This document shows positions 33,391-46,200 of a stretch of 64,000 nt of DNA, one piece after another. The notes under the pieces are model-generated. The model had not been told where the DNA came from. It saw only the letters and a program-made list of their open reading frames with translations, and searched no databases. Source of the DNA: Schistocephalus solidus (Eukaryota > Platyhelminthes > Cestoda > Diphyllobothriidea > Diphyllobothriidae); NCBI GenBank assembly GCA_017591395.1, contig WEDG01009067.1:71970-135969 (forward strand), written 5' to 3'. The translations under genes were made by a program, and so were the position numbers. Within the stretch, counting starts at the first letter, position 1. Every line of letters begins with the position of its first letter.

Positions 33391-33786
33391 CTAGCGATAA
33401 GAGAAGCCGTAAAAATGCAAGCATTTATTAGCAAAACGCCTTAAAGACGAAGGAGGTAGATGAGGTTGGAATGGGGAGGGAAGAGGACAAGCGGTCTTAT
33501 CTAGGCGATGCTGCGTACGGGCAACTACAAGAAGACGAATAATAGGACTGCGTTGATAGGCAACTGCACTGACCCTCAGACCGACGATGAGAGCAGTGCC
33601 GGTGCCGACAGCAACTGCCAACGCCGGAGGAGGAATCACCTTTGGCGACTCGGCATGATTGTGGTCTCTGAGTAGAAAACGCCGAGGAATGCGACGAAAA
33701 ACAAGAACAATGGGCCGTTGCAGTTGCCGAAAGGTAGGATGCATTGGAATGGTAAATCCTGCGATGACATACAGCGCTGCAGACAA
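33391..33786 (-). CDS. Possible exon of an unidentified gene
   Basis: Two overlapping minus frames (131 and 134 codons) cross this GC-richer stretch. A plausible acceptor (TTTGTCTGCAG) lies at about 33777-33787 and a possible hydrophobic segment, PPALAVAVGTGTALIVGL, lies at about 33640-33587. I cannot say which frame, if any, is used, and I recognise no family. Confidence 0.25.
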   Translation of the reverse strand: MSAALYVIAGFTIPMHPTFRQLQRPIVLVFRRIPRRFLLRDHNHAESPKVIPPPALAVAVGTGTALIVGLRVSAVAYQRSPIIRLLVVARTQHRLDKTACPLPSPFQPHLPPSSLRRFANKCLHFYGFSYR

Positions 33787-34647
33787 AATGCCAAAACATA
33801 TATCTTCCTGATACTCGATTGCGTGTAAATGCTGACATATTATGAATGAAAGGACTTACGAGTATAATGAAACATGGCAGAAGGCCGTCACTGAATTGCA
33901 AAAATGATACTTATAGGTCAGTGTGCGGAAGACCAGGTCCTGTTATCCGGTTAACCTATCGAATTGGCTAGAAAGGATCAGTTATCTAACATTAAACAGA
34001 TACGAGCATCAGGGATTATTCTTTAAACGCCGATTAGCCTACGTAAAACTCGAAGACATTGGAAGTTCTGAGTGCGGGAAAACGGGTCAGGTAACCACCC
34101 AGTGGACAGAGGAACCATAAGGTCGAGCTTCTGTAGAAAAATAATGAAAATTGCTAACGACCCAAATACGTTTAACAAGTTTCCCGAAGTTCGGCTAAAG
34201 CCACCAATCCACAGACGCTCAATTTCAGTTGACGGGTGGTATCTTACAGTCTACTAGACGGTCTGGAATTCACATGCACGATCATCCATTGTATTTAGCT
34301 GCCATAACCGACAGTGCATATAACACAGAAAACTATGCGATACGGTGGTATGTGACCCTAAAGTGGGAAAAGTTGGTTTTCAGGGTTAAGCAGGGATGCC
34401 AGCTCTAAAATTCCGGCAAGTTGGTTAAGGTCAAGAAGAGATAAAAAAACTGACAGTTTGTGGCCTCTAAAATGATGGTCGGATAAGAGCGAGAATGCGA
34501 TGAAACGCTGGCGACAAAGCATGCAATTTGCCGCAACAATTTGCGGAATATAAGACGAAAGATAGAACTATCAACTGCCTGCTATTACTACGAAGTCTAG
34601 GCAAGGTAAACATGTGGTAAATAGGGGCCTTGGAGGGGCAAACTTAC
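33787..34647. other. No gene recognised
   Basis: Short frames only; no motif. Confidence 0.35.
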
Positions 34648-35010
34648 TTCTCCGCGACAGGTGATATAACATAGCAACTACAAGTCTTGGTTAAAGAACC
34701 GTAGCGAGTTGAAGGGGAATTGACAGACTGCCGGCAGGCTGAACAACCACAGACCGGACCTTGCGGGGAAATTTTGGAATTGTGAGAGGTTAATTCGTTA
34801 CTCCGACTCCTCAACACTGTACAACAGGCAGAAGTTGAAGGAGACGTGACCAAAGTGGACTGCGCAGCGGCGCACTGACGGAGACGGGTGTATCCCCCAG
34901 TTGGATTTCCTTTTCAAAAAGCGTCAGCTGACCACGAACGTAGTGCAGCAGTTCCGAAAGCATGACGTCAAGTGAGTCAAGAAGGAACCTGCGCTCGTCA
35001 CCCATCTGCC
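34648..35010 (-). CDS. Candidate exon pair of an unidentified minus-strand gene
   Basis: A strong acceptor (TTTTTCTTGTCTCTTAG) ends at 35011 and a strong donor (GTAAGT) starts at 34647. From 35010 the frame reads QMGDERRFLLDSLDVMLSEL, LHYVRGQLTLFEKEIQLGD and RSPLWS, which looks like real helical protein. It must change frame before 34815. Removing a 29-base mini-intron 34845-34817 (GTCTCC to TACAG) joins it to a second frame ending ISPVAE at the donor. Mini-introns of about 30 bases are known in flatworms. I do not recognise the protein. Confidence 0.45.
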
Positions 35011-35059
35011 CTAAGAGACAAGAAAAACAGCTTAAAATGCTAACAAGCCTAGGCACTGA

Positions 35060-35635
35060 TGGATGCTATAAAACAATCAATTAAGCCATGGCGTTTAGGA
35101 ATATCTGAAAATCAAATAAGTTCTAGACCATATACATCGATATAACGACATATGAGATGGTACCGAAGGGATAAACAGGTTCGGTTACCGAATCAATGAG
35201 CACCATACTATTATCATACAGACATATTAGGCAAAGGAAGATGGCGGGTAGATTTTGAAGGTAGCAGGAGGGTTGGCGGTTAATGCGTCAACGCTGTCCA
35301 CGATGAGTGTAATAAAACAGTCGGAAAGTTTGTTGCTCACAGGAAATGAAACGACGATACCTATTTTAAGGCCTTAAGAGTCTAGCTCATGACATTCTCA
35401 CTTTGCAGAGTTTGAAGAAAGACTTAAAAGCCTAGTATCAGGCATGTGTGCTTGAATAGAAACATCGTCAAGTCTAACTGAAGGTGTGAGCGGGCCCTCA
35501 GTAGTAAATTCAATTTGTAACCTCGTAGCATTCTGTTCTTATTCCACAAACAATATAAATATGTAGATATATTTTTAATATTTCAAATGACAGTCAACAG
35601 AACGACAGCCCGTGGTCTGATTTCAGCGCGTTTTA
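35060..35635. other. No gene recognised
   Basis: No motif or repeat identified. Confidence 0.35.
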
Positions 35636-35700
35636 CCTAAGGCCCAGTGGTTGGAGCCCGGGTATTCCGGAATGCAGAGTTCAAATGAGTTAGAGATGGT
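35636..35700 (+). repeat. tRNA-like segment (possible SINE head)
   Basis: AGGCCCAGTGGTTGGAGC resembles a tRNA D-arm/A box, and GAGTTCAAATGAG, about 35 bases on, resembles a B box. A full cloverleaf does not form. Confidence 0.35.
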
Positions 35701-36099
35701 CCTTTTTGTAGAGAAAGCTTATTGGTGGATTGTTTTCGGGCAGTATGCGAGGAAAAATGGAATCGCCAACTTTCTGTCCTACAATTAGGACAGATAGGCG
35801 AACGTCATTCTTATGTGACATAAAAAGAGGGTTCCCAGCATCACGAATGAGAAAGTGAAACAATTAAGTTAGCTAGTATGATGATAGCATGCTAAATTAA
35901 AACTACTGCATGTAGTATGGGTTGAGTGAATGAAATTCCAGCCAGTATTGTTCTTTTAGATGAGAAAAAAATGCATGAAATTATGGTGCCACGGTTGAAG
36001 AACAGCTACCAAGAAAATTGTCTGCCCGTTAGACTATTTCGCAGATAGACTTAACAAAATACAAATTGTATAAATAATAGTTTTTATTCTGTGTAATGA
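35701..36099. other. No gene recognised
   Basis: Nothing supported. Confidence 0.35.
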
Positions 36100-36139
36100 T
36101 ATGCATGGTTGAGGGGCAGCTGTCCTTTAACCATGCATA
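36100..36139. repeat. Short hairpin
   Basis: TATGCATGGTT and AACCATGCATA are perfect inverted arms. Further pairing inside (GAGGG with TCCTTT, using GU pairs) leaves a small loop. It is too short for a typical miRNA precursor. Confidence 0.6.
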
Positions 36140-37326
36140 CCGTTCCTGGTTGGCTAGACAACCAAGTAAATTCTAGGGTTAGAACTAAAACCATAAGACC
36201 ACTATTCTACGTTACACTACTTCGGAAACAGGGCTAAAAGACATGTTCAAAGATAGAAAAGGTATTTTCTTGAATGGGGAATGCGGAGGTTTTGCTTAGA
36301 CAAGATGGAAACTGCCATGCAAAGGGAAATCTAAGATGCATTAAAATTCCACATTCTCTGTTTCTATTGGCCCGTCTGAACAGCCATGCCATTGATCCTC
36401 TGTAACGAATCACAGTTCCGACAGAATTGTTTGAATGGACTGCGAACACTTTTCGCGCGGATCCCGCATGGGAATGGTTTGATCGATGGTCTGTGAAGAT
36501 GGCCGGTGTTCCTTCTCTCCCCTACCGCTGACATCTCCCCTCATTACCGACGTCGTACCGTCTCGAAAGTCCCCGACCGTCAGCATCTCCACGAACCCTC
36601 ACCCGCATTTTCCAACAGTGCTGCACTCCCCACCGTTATCTAACTGATCATTCGTGACCACCTCCCACTCCAAACAGATCGATTGTATAGTTCCCCAGTA
36701 TTCGCTTGTATATTTATATTTCTCTTTTACTATCTACAATTTGTTACTGTTAACATAGATACATTACGTTACAAACTTATTCTCTCCTGCTATATATACA
36801 TGTGTGCGTGATGAAGTGCTTAATGATTCTACCGACGTTATATGGCTACAGCTGGTGTGTGCTATCCTTGACATCCTCGGCCGCTACACCTCAACCAGTG
36901 TCTATTTCTTCGCAGGTGACTTAAAATTTCTGGCACTTACTCACTGCAGTCCTTGGTAAGTTAATTTAAAACAAACGGCGATTGTTTACCGTAGGAATGT
37001 AAGAGTACAACCAAGTTTTAAGGAAACATGTAGCATTATAGCCGTGAACATGCATCAATTAGCACATCGATTTGAATTCCACATAAAAAATCCGGCAGGA
37101 AAATTCAAACGCGCACATATAATCATGAAAGGAGGAATAAATGCACTATATATGTATATATGAGGAAGACCTGAAGTAATCTTGTAGAAAGCTAGGATAT
37201 CCTACAAGAGTACCAGCGTATGAAGTGGCAACTACGCCAGTAAGACACCGATTAAAAATAAAAGCCGGAATCTGTTAGAGGGAATTGCTGGAGCAGAGGA
37301 TGATGGAATTAATTTAGACAACTTAC
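36140..37326. other. No gene recognised
   Basis: Frames at minus 36592-36234 show no motif. Confidence 0.35.
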
Positions 37327-37459
37327 CCTGCAAACCAAACCGCGCTTCAATTTCGAACACCACTCGTAGGGTTTCACCTCAGTAAAAGTAGCATTACCAT
37401 ATATTAAAGAGGTAGCCTGGTTTATTTCGAATAGTCTTGTTGAAGTGATAACAATCAGC
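37327..37459 (-). CDS. Candidate internal exon, unidentified protein
   Basis: The minus-strand exon of 133 bases is bounded by a good acceptor (TTTCCATTCCCTTAG, ending at 37460) and a consensus donor (CAGG then GTAAGT, at 37326-37321). It encodes LIVITSTRLFEINQATSLIY, GNATFTEVKPYEWCSKLKRG and LVCR without a stop. Composition and splice signals look genuine. It lies 2.3 kb upstream, in minus-strand order, of the candidate exons at 34648-35010, so they could be one gene. I do not recognise the family. Confidence 0.45.
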
Positions 37460-38029
37460 CTAAGGGAATGGAAACTCAAGTTTATATAATCAGGCTGCTG
37501 TTTGTCAGCCATGGACAAGGCTCCCCGATTAATTAATTCCGCAAAAAGCACAATTGTAGACTTCAGAGTCTCTAAAAGACATGGGACTACTTGTTATTTT
37601 ATTCGAAGTTAGTGCTTCTACAGCACAAAGGATGCAAGAAAAGCATCTCAAGCAGGGGGCAGTTCCATTTTGATTTTCAATGGGTAAGATGCTGAATTTG
37701 GTTGGGTTAACATGTCAAAGTGGAGCAAAAAAGCAGAAGGATCTGTAAAAATAACCTTGCTGGAGAGGAAGAAGTATTAAAACATATTAAAGAAAGCTTC
37801 TTCGGATTGAGAAGTGCAAAAATATCCTTATGACACTGGTTATAACCAGAATACAGAGGAAAATGTGAACTATTATCTCCTTTTGTGACACTAACGTTTG
37901 CCACTTACAAATAGATAGATACAAAAAACTGTTATATACACCATCAGCGATCAAATTTAGGATAAGAAATATTGTCACGTGCAACGTAAAGGTAAATGGC
38001 TGATACTGTAATGTCCACACGACTAAACC
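37460..38029. other. No gene recognised
   Basis: AT-rich; frames at minus 38038-37707 are hydrophobic but unrecognised. Confidence 0.35.
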
Positions 38030-40190
38030 ACAACCCAACTACAGAATACTTCTGTCACCGAAAAAAGATTTTTTCACCTGCTTTCAGCGTGACCACTCTT
38101 CTTCGTCCTTTTCGTCCAGTGGGACATCTTCGTAACCACACCTTGCAAAAGTCTTCTCGCCATAGATTGGGCCTGGTTTCATTTATTGCAGATGGCACAG
38201 AATATAAACCATACTCCCATGAAAGTACTGCATGATCACTTCGACCAAGTGGAGGTAGGCAGTGTACCTCGACTAGACTGTCAGGATCTTTAGTGAAGAT
38301 GAGATCTAATCAACTAGTCTGTTGTCCTCCACGTGCTCTCGTTGGAACAAATACATGTTGGGTGAAAAGAGCTTCAAGTGTTGTCTTTAGCAAACGGTGA
38401 TCGAAGGAAAACTTTGAGCTCTGTGCCTGCAGATCGTTCCATCGAATGCTGGGTGCATTGAAGTCACCCATGAGAACAACAGCAGGTCGACTACTAATCT
38501 CCTTTATTTTCTCCAACAAACAAGTATCAGCGTCGGTGTCAGTCCCCAGTGGTCGGAAGAGAGTCATGACTTCAAGGGACTGCGATCCCCGCGTCTTTAT
38601 TTTCAGCCAAATAGCCTCAATACCATTGCTAATCTTCTCCATCATTTCACACACTGTGAAATTGCTTTTAACATGCGTCGCAACTCCTCCACCCTGGCGG
38701 TGGGTGCGGTCTCTCCTGAACAGCTGGTACCCGGATAAGGCTACTTCGCAATCACTGATGTTCTGTGACAGCCATGTTTCTGTGATTGCTATAATATCGG
38801 GAGACAGAACGGCTACCTGAATTCTCAGTTCGTCGAGCTTCGTAAACAGACTTTGGGCGTTGGTATCCAGAAATTTAAGTATGCAGCAGTCAGCAGAGCC
38901 AAATTCCGTTTATCTCGAGTTTTCCGATGCTAATTTGCCACTGCCATCATGAGCATTGGCTGGTTTCAGAGCAATGTTGCGTTTCTCTGTATCATGCGTC
39001 CCCTGTATATCACCAGAATGTTCTCTCCAGCTGCAAGTCTCCTTTTCATTTCTATCACTTATTCACGGCGTTTCAGACATTCTGCTGGAGTGTAGTCCAG
39101 CTTAAAAAACCTGCTTATGAGAGTTTTGAAGGTTGGTTTTTCTCGAGAGAAGTAGCTTAGCCTCTTCCTTGTTATCTAAGACAATTTTGATAGGCCGTGG
39201 TCTCACATTTTGCGACTGTTCAATATCCTTTTTTTCCGAGCCTGAAGGCAGCGCGAACGGTTATCGTCTCTCCTGAATGAAGTATATCATTCAGCCGGTA
39301 CTGAAACATAGCAAGATCAGCGGATTTCCGTTCCTTTGAGGAGTGGGCATTTGATTCATATAAGCCCTGGATAACTACGTAGTTCTCTCGGTCTAGGGCG
39401 TCTTTTGATTCACTGCCACTCATATTTTCCTCTGAATGACCAGGGGGATTCATTAGTTTTGTTTTCAACTTTATAATCGTTTTATGTTGTTTCCCAATGA
39501 TATATTGCCACTCATTGGTATTTTCGCCCTCAACTACGGGCTCTATAGAACTGCTGGGATAGCCGACAGAAGTTGAGTCTGAAGTCGGAACTGCCTTTAG
39601 AAGAGGCATTATTGAAGTTGTCCTGATATTACCAGTATCCAATTTGGTGGTGTTGTGGTGTTTCCTCATTGCAGATTCCAACACGTTTGTTTCTTGGGAT
39701 GCAGCTACGGGCTTTTTAGAGCACACAAGATGGGAGGATGTGATTTGTGATTCGCTTTGGTCGTCGTCCGTAGGATTCAAAGACTGTTTTCCTGTTATCC
39801 GGTCGTTATGGGTATTCGCGTCCGAACATTTTGAGTTGTTACGAATTGGAGTTTTTTTGTACTTTTGTTGCTTTGGTCACTGCCTTTCTAACTTTAATAT
39901 GGCTAACCGTATTTCGTCGAGTATTGTTATCTTGCAAGAGCTTCCTTAAGTCTGCAAGCTCATTTTACAGTTTTTGAACTTTTAGTAGTAGATGAGAACA
40001 TCCCACACAAGATTCGTCCTCGTATCCAACGGATTGGCTGCCATTACGCTTTTTGCGCGCTTTGCTGGTCCTTGGTTGTAAATGTAAACTGATCGAGGGC
40101 CATTCGTGGATGCCGAAGCAAGCTCAACAGACTTTCCTTTAAAGGAAGTGCAATTACTGGTTATGCTGCTATCAAACAAGTGCTTTGAAT
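38030..40190 (-). mobile_element. CR1-like LINE, 5' part: ORF1 and endonuclease
   Basis: Minus-strand order: an ORF1-like region begins near 40060 with DESCVGCSHLLLKVQKL, a stop, NELADLRKLLQDNNTRRNT (frame broken). The longer frame 39780-39220 ends with RENYVVIQGLYESN and TVRAAFRLGKKGY, as in CR1 ORF1 proteins. The ORF2 endonuclease follows: PDIIAITETWLS (about 38790-38755), GYQLFRRDRTHRQGGGVA (about 38725-38675), MGDFNAPSIRW (about 38475-38440), a stop near 38312, then LDLIFTKDP and LGRSDHAVLSWEY (to about 38215). ITETW, GDFN and the SDH motif of the AP endonuclease are all present. The RT half is absent, so the fragment is 3'-truncated or rearranged. Confidence 0.85.
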
Positions 40191-40534
40191 TTTAGAATTT
40201 AGAATTAACATTTGGTTACCACCGGCAAGGGAACGTCTAAGCATGAGTGTTAAAAACACTGCGTGTGCGTATGTTCGGTTTTGGGCGTATAACGAAAGAT
40301 TTCGACTGGGTTTAGATTATGGCAAGTATTTACAGCAATATGAGCAAAAAATGCGCCTACTTGTTCAAAAATGCTTTAAAAAAACTGTAAATGGTACGCA
40401 AAATATGCAGGAACGCCTCAGCTGTTCGGAGATGCTGAAGGCCATGGATAACTTCAGATCTTCACGAGGTTGTTCACATTCGGTTCCTTGAGTGGTTGTC
40501 AGTTTTTATTGGTGCAGAGGCTGCGTAGTCAAGC
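40191..40534. other. Spacer between LINE fragments
   Basis: The 82-codon plus frame at 40243-40491 is unrecognised. Confidence 0.35.
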
Positions 40535-41450
40535 TCAATTCAATTCAATTTATTGAGGGAAATAGGCATGGGCCTTTGAGTACCCTATTTGTAACGTAAA
40601 ATTAAGTGCGGTATACAGAGAAACCGTGTGGGTTGCCAAGGTACAAAAGGCGGTCATAAAATTTGACAAGTGGTGCACGACTCTCGAGGGTTAAGATAAA
40701 TGCCTCATCGCTCAGGCTCGTTGCGGAACATAAAACTGTCAAGGTTCCTTTTAAAGCTTTCCAGCGATGGTGACATCACAACGTCTTCAGGAAGGGCATT
40801 CCATGGTTTAACCACTCTGACAGAGAAGGAGAACTTGCGCACATCCAGTCTCGCCTGCTGGACACGCAGTTTCAATGGGTGACCTCGGAGATGGGTCGTG
40901 GTGGCAAAATTCAAAGAAGTCCGAGAATTCCAGGCAACAATCCAATCCCTTCACAATGCGGAATGTCTGCAGGAGATCACCACGCATTTGCCTATAACCT
41001 CAAAGGGAACAGATTAAGATTCATTAGGCGGGTGGGATATGGCAAGGAGCTTTGACTTCTAACCATTTTGGTGGCTTTCCTCTGGACTCTTTCGAGGCAG
41101 TTCTGATCTTGAACTGTCCAGGGTTTCCAGGCGTGCATAGCATATTCCAAATGTGGCCTAATGAATGTTCCAAAGGTCTTAGCAAAAAGATCTTCATCGA
41201 AATCCAAAAAGGCTCGTCTGATGGCATGCAACACCGAAATTGCCCTCTTCGCCACTTTCGAGCAGTGAGACGATGGTTTAAGGTGGTGGTCATCAGCACA
41301 CCAAGGTCCTTTTGGGTTTCCACGTCTTGAATAAGATGATAAACAAATTCCAATTCGATGCCATTTTATGATGAATTTCGGCACGAGAAAAAATTCCAGA
41401 TGAGCAGGAAGCAAGTGCGTACATGCAGTTGAAACAGTATTGCCCGGAAC
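40535..41450 (-). mobile_element. CR1-like LINE, C-terminal fragment with 3' end
   Basis: Minus-strand order from about 41450: NGIELEFVYHLIQDVETQKD and LGVLMTTTLNH (41360-41275), AIRRAFLDFDEDLFAKTFGT then FIRPHLEYAMHAWKPWTVQD (41250-41130), LERVQRKATKMVRSQSSLPY (about 41110-41050), MRGDLLQTFRIVKG (41000-40955), then TTHLRGHPLKLRVQQARLDV and WNALPEDVVM (to about 40770). Frameshifts break it at several points. The 3' end at 40587-40535 has the shared GGGCCC-type hairpin and an AATTG/AATTC tail. It lies head-to-tail with the endonuclease fragment at 38030-40190, but the order (C-terminus first) shows two separate insertions. Confidence 0.85.
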
Positions 41451-42834
41451 AGTCCGAGTGAAGTGCTAACGGAGTTCAAATTGTCCAAGTTGGAGAACAA
41501 ATAATTGGTGGTTCTTATAGGATTAATCCTTATAGGGTTCTTATAAGGATTAGCATAATCGCTCGAACTGCAATTACATTCTGTCCCCATTTTTCCCGCA
41601 TACCCAGAATTCGCATAACTTTATATAAGCATGCACACAAAACACCAATAATAATTCAAGAAAACGCTTCGGTTATAGAATAATCATATAATTAAGTTAA
41701 ACAACTTTCTCAGTTACGACTGCTGCGTCGATTAAACGTAGGTTGACATATGAGACCCGTTTAACATAGGTCTTGAGCCAAGTCAGCCATCGAGCCCTAC
41801 CTCTCAGCTTCCAAATGGTTTAAGCGGTGCATAGTGAAATAAAAAGAAGAGAGAATTTGGATCAATTTTACACCTGCTTCTTATTTTTTTGATTTAACTT
41901 ATTAAGCATGGTTTGAACTACATCGAGCCGTAAAAATTATTTTCGTGGACAATCAGCAATTGACAGGACAGCTCGGTATACATCCATTGTAGAGAACCAC
42001 CTGGAATGTCTCCTGACTGTAGCTTGACAGTATATCTAACTTACGTGTGATACGGATTCGGCGAAGTCTACTTCGTGTAAATATGGGAGCCAGCTCATAT
42101 GGGGCTTGCACAAACGTGAATTCCCTTTCTCCTTCATTGGTGGAGGCGTCTGTATTAATCCCAAGTTATCCTGTACGTGCCATTCTATCTAAATGAGCCA
42201 GTTGGGGAGGGGAGCGTGAAGCTAAGCTTTCAAATCTTGTCCTCGTTTACTTTAGTGAAAATCACAATCGCATCATCGGATCATTTTTGGCACCCATAGT
42301 CTGGCAGGGATAAGTTAAGATCAAGTAGTCATAAATGCGTCGACATATTCGTTCATGTATTTCTTTGAACTTCTAGGAGTGCATCAAATAACTGTGTGAA
42401 CTTGACCCATCGACCGGTATTCTAATGTCGTACGGACAGCCCCTCCTATTAATTAATCAATCGATTAATTAATCAATATCCTTAATCTTTTCATGAAAGC
42501 AAATATTAAAAATATAAAACAACAAAATAGAAACTTTATATTTAGGAACACTTGAGGCTAATAAATAGTACTATATAAACCTCAATTTTGCTATGAACGA
42601 AGTTAAAAATTCCTACAAATTATGATCAACAGCTGTGTGAAATCTGACAATAGAAGGGAGAGGTCCTCAGCCCTTCAACTTCACCTTAAGAATAATTGGG
42701 CAAACGGTTGTTGTGTGCATAAAAATCACTGGAACTGTAACGGAAGTATTTTATTTGTAAGCTAAGATATTACCCACTAATTTATAGTAACATATGTATT
42801 TAGGATTAAATATATTTGAAAAACTTATTCCACC
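41451..42834. other. No gene recognised
   Basis: Contains a small TTCTTATAGGATT/TTCTTATAAGGATT duplication at 41509-41552 and an ATTAATTAATC palindrome near 42446. No coding exon recognised. Confidence 0.4.
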
Positions 42835-43240
42835 TGGATGTTCGCTGCCATTCGTTTTGCGCAGCGAATTGTCGGTGTCTGGAACGGACTCCCAGAGGAC
42901 GTCATATGGATGGACACGATAGACAGATTCAAACATAGACTGGATTTATATTCGCTTGAGGAATACCGTTTATTCTTACAGGAAGGCAATGCTACATCAT
43001 ATAAAAGCTTTGCACATATGTACATACAGCCAGTGTTGCTATCTATTATTTGACATATGTAATCCTCAATTTTTCAAGGTGACTGTGCCTAGATCCTACC
43101 GTTACAAAACTATTTTTTCTATGTTGATATGTTAATCCCTACTTTATAGTAACATGTGTATTATGACTGTAGTATTTTACGTACCGTTTTTAATAGGGCT
43201 TTCACAGGCAATGCCTATTACCCTTAACTATACTGAACGT
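42835..43240 (+). mobile_element. CR1-like LINE, last residues and 3' end
   Basis: The frame 42838-43053 gives RFAQRIVGVWNGLPEDVIWM and DTIDRFKHRLDLYSLEEYR, the extreme C-terminus of a CR1-like ORF2 (WN.LP.DV…F…LD). The terminal hairpin (AATAGGGCTTTCACAGGCAA with GCCTATTACCC) follows at 43193-43228. The open frame starting at 42838 is only the tail of a longer lost ORF. Confidence 0.75.
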
Positions 43241-46200
43241 GTGGGCAAATATTTAATTGAAAATTTAGGTAGAGGGCTGCCAATAAAATAAGAATGTTTG
43301 AAAATATAATAACTATCTTTCTTGTTAGATGTCTCGCTTCTGATCCAACAACACGAAATATTTCATTAGCTCATTACAGCTGTGACAATATATCAGAAAA
43401 ATAAATTCTGTCACAGATCAAAGTGGGAAAAATTTACCTTATTGTTTTTCTGATTTTCTACCTGAACTTGTGGATCTGTCAAATGCAGAAGCGTATTCTA
43501 TTACAGATTGTCGCCTAGTCTGCCTTCCATCTGATGCACTTGTGTAAGGTCACCTACACATGCCTTTGGTTGCGACAGAATTGAAAAACCTGATTAGCTG
43601 TAGTCTCGTTAGTCGTGAACTCGAAGTTTTTGGCAAACATTTCCTTTCATCGCTTAGATCCTTTATTTTAATACACACTTCGTTTTTATCCAAGTGCGTC
43701 ATAACTGTTTTTTATATTCAAACTGTTGAAAGTATCCTAGGATTCAAATCTAAATCAACATTCTATGCTCTTTTATTGAATGGTGTGCGCCAAGCACCGC
43801 ACTGACCATCCAGGTCTCTGAGACGATTAATGTGCCGACCCTTATGTGTGTCGAATAGAAAAATTTATTAATTTCCATTATGGAACGGTAACGTTTCCTT
43901 TAACCCTATTCAACATGGGTTTGCCAAAGACAGATAATGCCACGTTAATATCTTTAACAGCATTGGAGGGAGCTCATCAATCGGAGAATTTGAAAGGTTT
44001 TGGTGTACGAACCAGTTTTACCATGGCATAAGGCATGGAAAGCCACCGAGTACCCGAAAGAATTTTCTCATTTGATGCTTACACAAAAGTGTCCTAAAAT
44101 GGACTTCTACAGTACATACCGCAGAGAATATATCTTTTGGATTGCAGTTATAACAGTTTTCTGCAATATTTTGCGATATTGCTTCTTTTATTTCTGTTTT
44201 CGACAACTTAATGCAGCGTTGACTAAAAACAGATACCCTAGTTTGCTTGATTATATTTAAGGTCTCGGGGCAGAAAAATAGACTCTCATAGCATTTAAGG
44301 ATGACCTCGCTTCACCTTCGGTTTACATTTATTGATAGAATCTCCTAGAAAATACGCATAAATTTCACTTCCTCAGCAGTGAAGCGATGTCTTGCTTAGA
44401 AGGTAAGTTGCTTGTAGTAAGGACTCCGGAAATGCGATCAGCTCGCGCGCAGATACCATCGTAAACCACGTGGCTCAATTTTTAAAAAGTTTGCTACTGG
44501 AGTGAACTCTCTGCGATATACCGCAAATACCCACAGGAAAATCTTGGCCGTTTAAATACTCTTCCAGGTTCTCGCAGAAAAAATTACCCTTTTCTTCACA
44601 AATAGTTGTTTTATCTCTCTTCATAGAAGATTGCCACACTGGTTTCTTTATTTGGTCCTCGTTCAGGAGACCAAGATGAGGAACCCAGCAATATTTAAAT
44701 GAGTAGCGTGTGCAGAGCATGGCGAAAAATTTCAGAGCTGGCTAAAATATCGGACATGCGGTGGATTAGTTACATCTCCATTTTAATATTCTGCTTCTGA
44801 TAATCTCAGGTTATTCCCGGCACAATTAATAAAATTTGGTGGATTCATAAGGAGCGACTTAGGGTTGCCTTAAAATAGCCCTGATCAACAATTCGCTCGC
44901 GAATCGAGGGCGATTCGGAGCTGCATATGTCACCCCTTTCGAGGCTGATTTGGGTCCGAAACTTCGAAACTCCTTTTTCCATACAAATGTCAACACCTTT
45001 ACTTCCTGGATAACCGAATGACAAACATTCCTCATATCTCCTACACCCCCATTACTTATGAAGGTCAGTTCTAATGCAAATAAGGTAAAGGTTAAAAGAC
45101 TGTACTTGTTAGTTTATATAATTTTCGCAATGTTAAAATATGAATAAAACGTTGGAAAACCATGCAGTTAGAGTTGACAATCACTGAAAAGCGTGCAAAT
45201 GTTTATAAATATATTCACCTGTGCATTTCCTGCATAAGAGTTGAGTCCACTCCATGGGAACGTTGGTACGGTTGATTCCATTTAAGCTTTAGCAGGTTAC
45301 CAGCTCAGGCCAATAGGTCAGTAAGAAAAACATCTGCGCGCCATGCTTTGCTTCTTCCGCATGTAATGGTTCATTTTTAGGCAGAAGAGTATGTCTGTCA
45401 AGTATCAAGTGGATTGGTGATGCAATCAACACAACAATTCGCCGTTTGTCTTACACACCGAGACAACAGCCTTTAAACAGGGCACTTGAATCAGTCGTGT
45501 TGCCGGGAACTGCTGCGTTTGGTTGGTTGGGGGCACTGTTCTAGGTGTGACGAGGAGCACGACTGATCTGGTCTAATGGTTTGCAAATAAATGTGATATA
45601 ATAACCAAGCAGTTGTTGGTGGACATCAGCGTTAAATAGTTTGGAATATCAGCCATTCGAATACGAATGCAGAATTGGGAGACTTTCGAAGTGCCTTGCT
45701 CTCATCTTACATGACAATGTTTTGCAGTTTAAGGGTCAGAAAATGTCCAATGTGTTGCTGCTGACCATCCCATACCCATCAGGTAGCTGTTGTCTAGAAA
45801 ATGCATCTTACTTAGTCAAAATTTTACCAACGTACGGTAGTGAGCTGCCTCACAACCATGTGGTAATGGAGTTGGTTCAGTCCGTATAAGAGTCCTTAGG
45901 GAACAGTAAGCTAGAATATTGTTAACGGTAACGAGGACGATGGCAGTTACCGTCTCCCATTATCGGCCTGTCAGTACTAGTCCCGCCTTACCTCTTTATG
46001 CCCTTTGTGCTGGAGGGTGCTTTTATAGATGAAGAGGGGGCGAACCGCCGGCGATATCGTGGGGCAATGGATTGATGTGGCCCCCTCTGGCCTCGCCACG
46101 GGCAAAGAATGTATGACAGAACGATATGTTTCGGCTTCCCTGCTCCTCATTTACGACACGGGTTTTCTCGCACTTTAAATCCTCAGTATTAACGAATAAT

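Noticed and set aside
33497..33901. 134-codon minus frame rich in Ser, Cys and His
   Set aside because: It overlaps another frame in the same stretch, has low-complexity composition and no domain.
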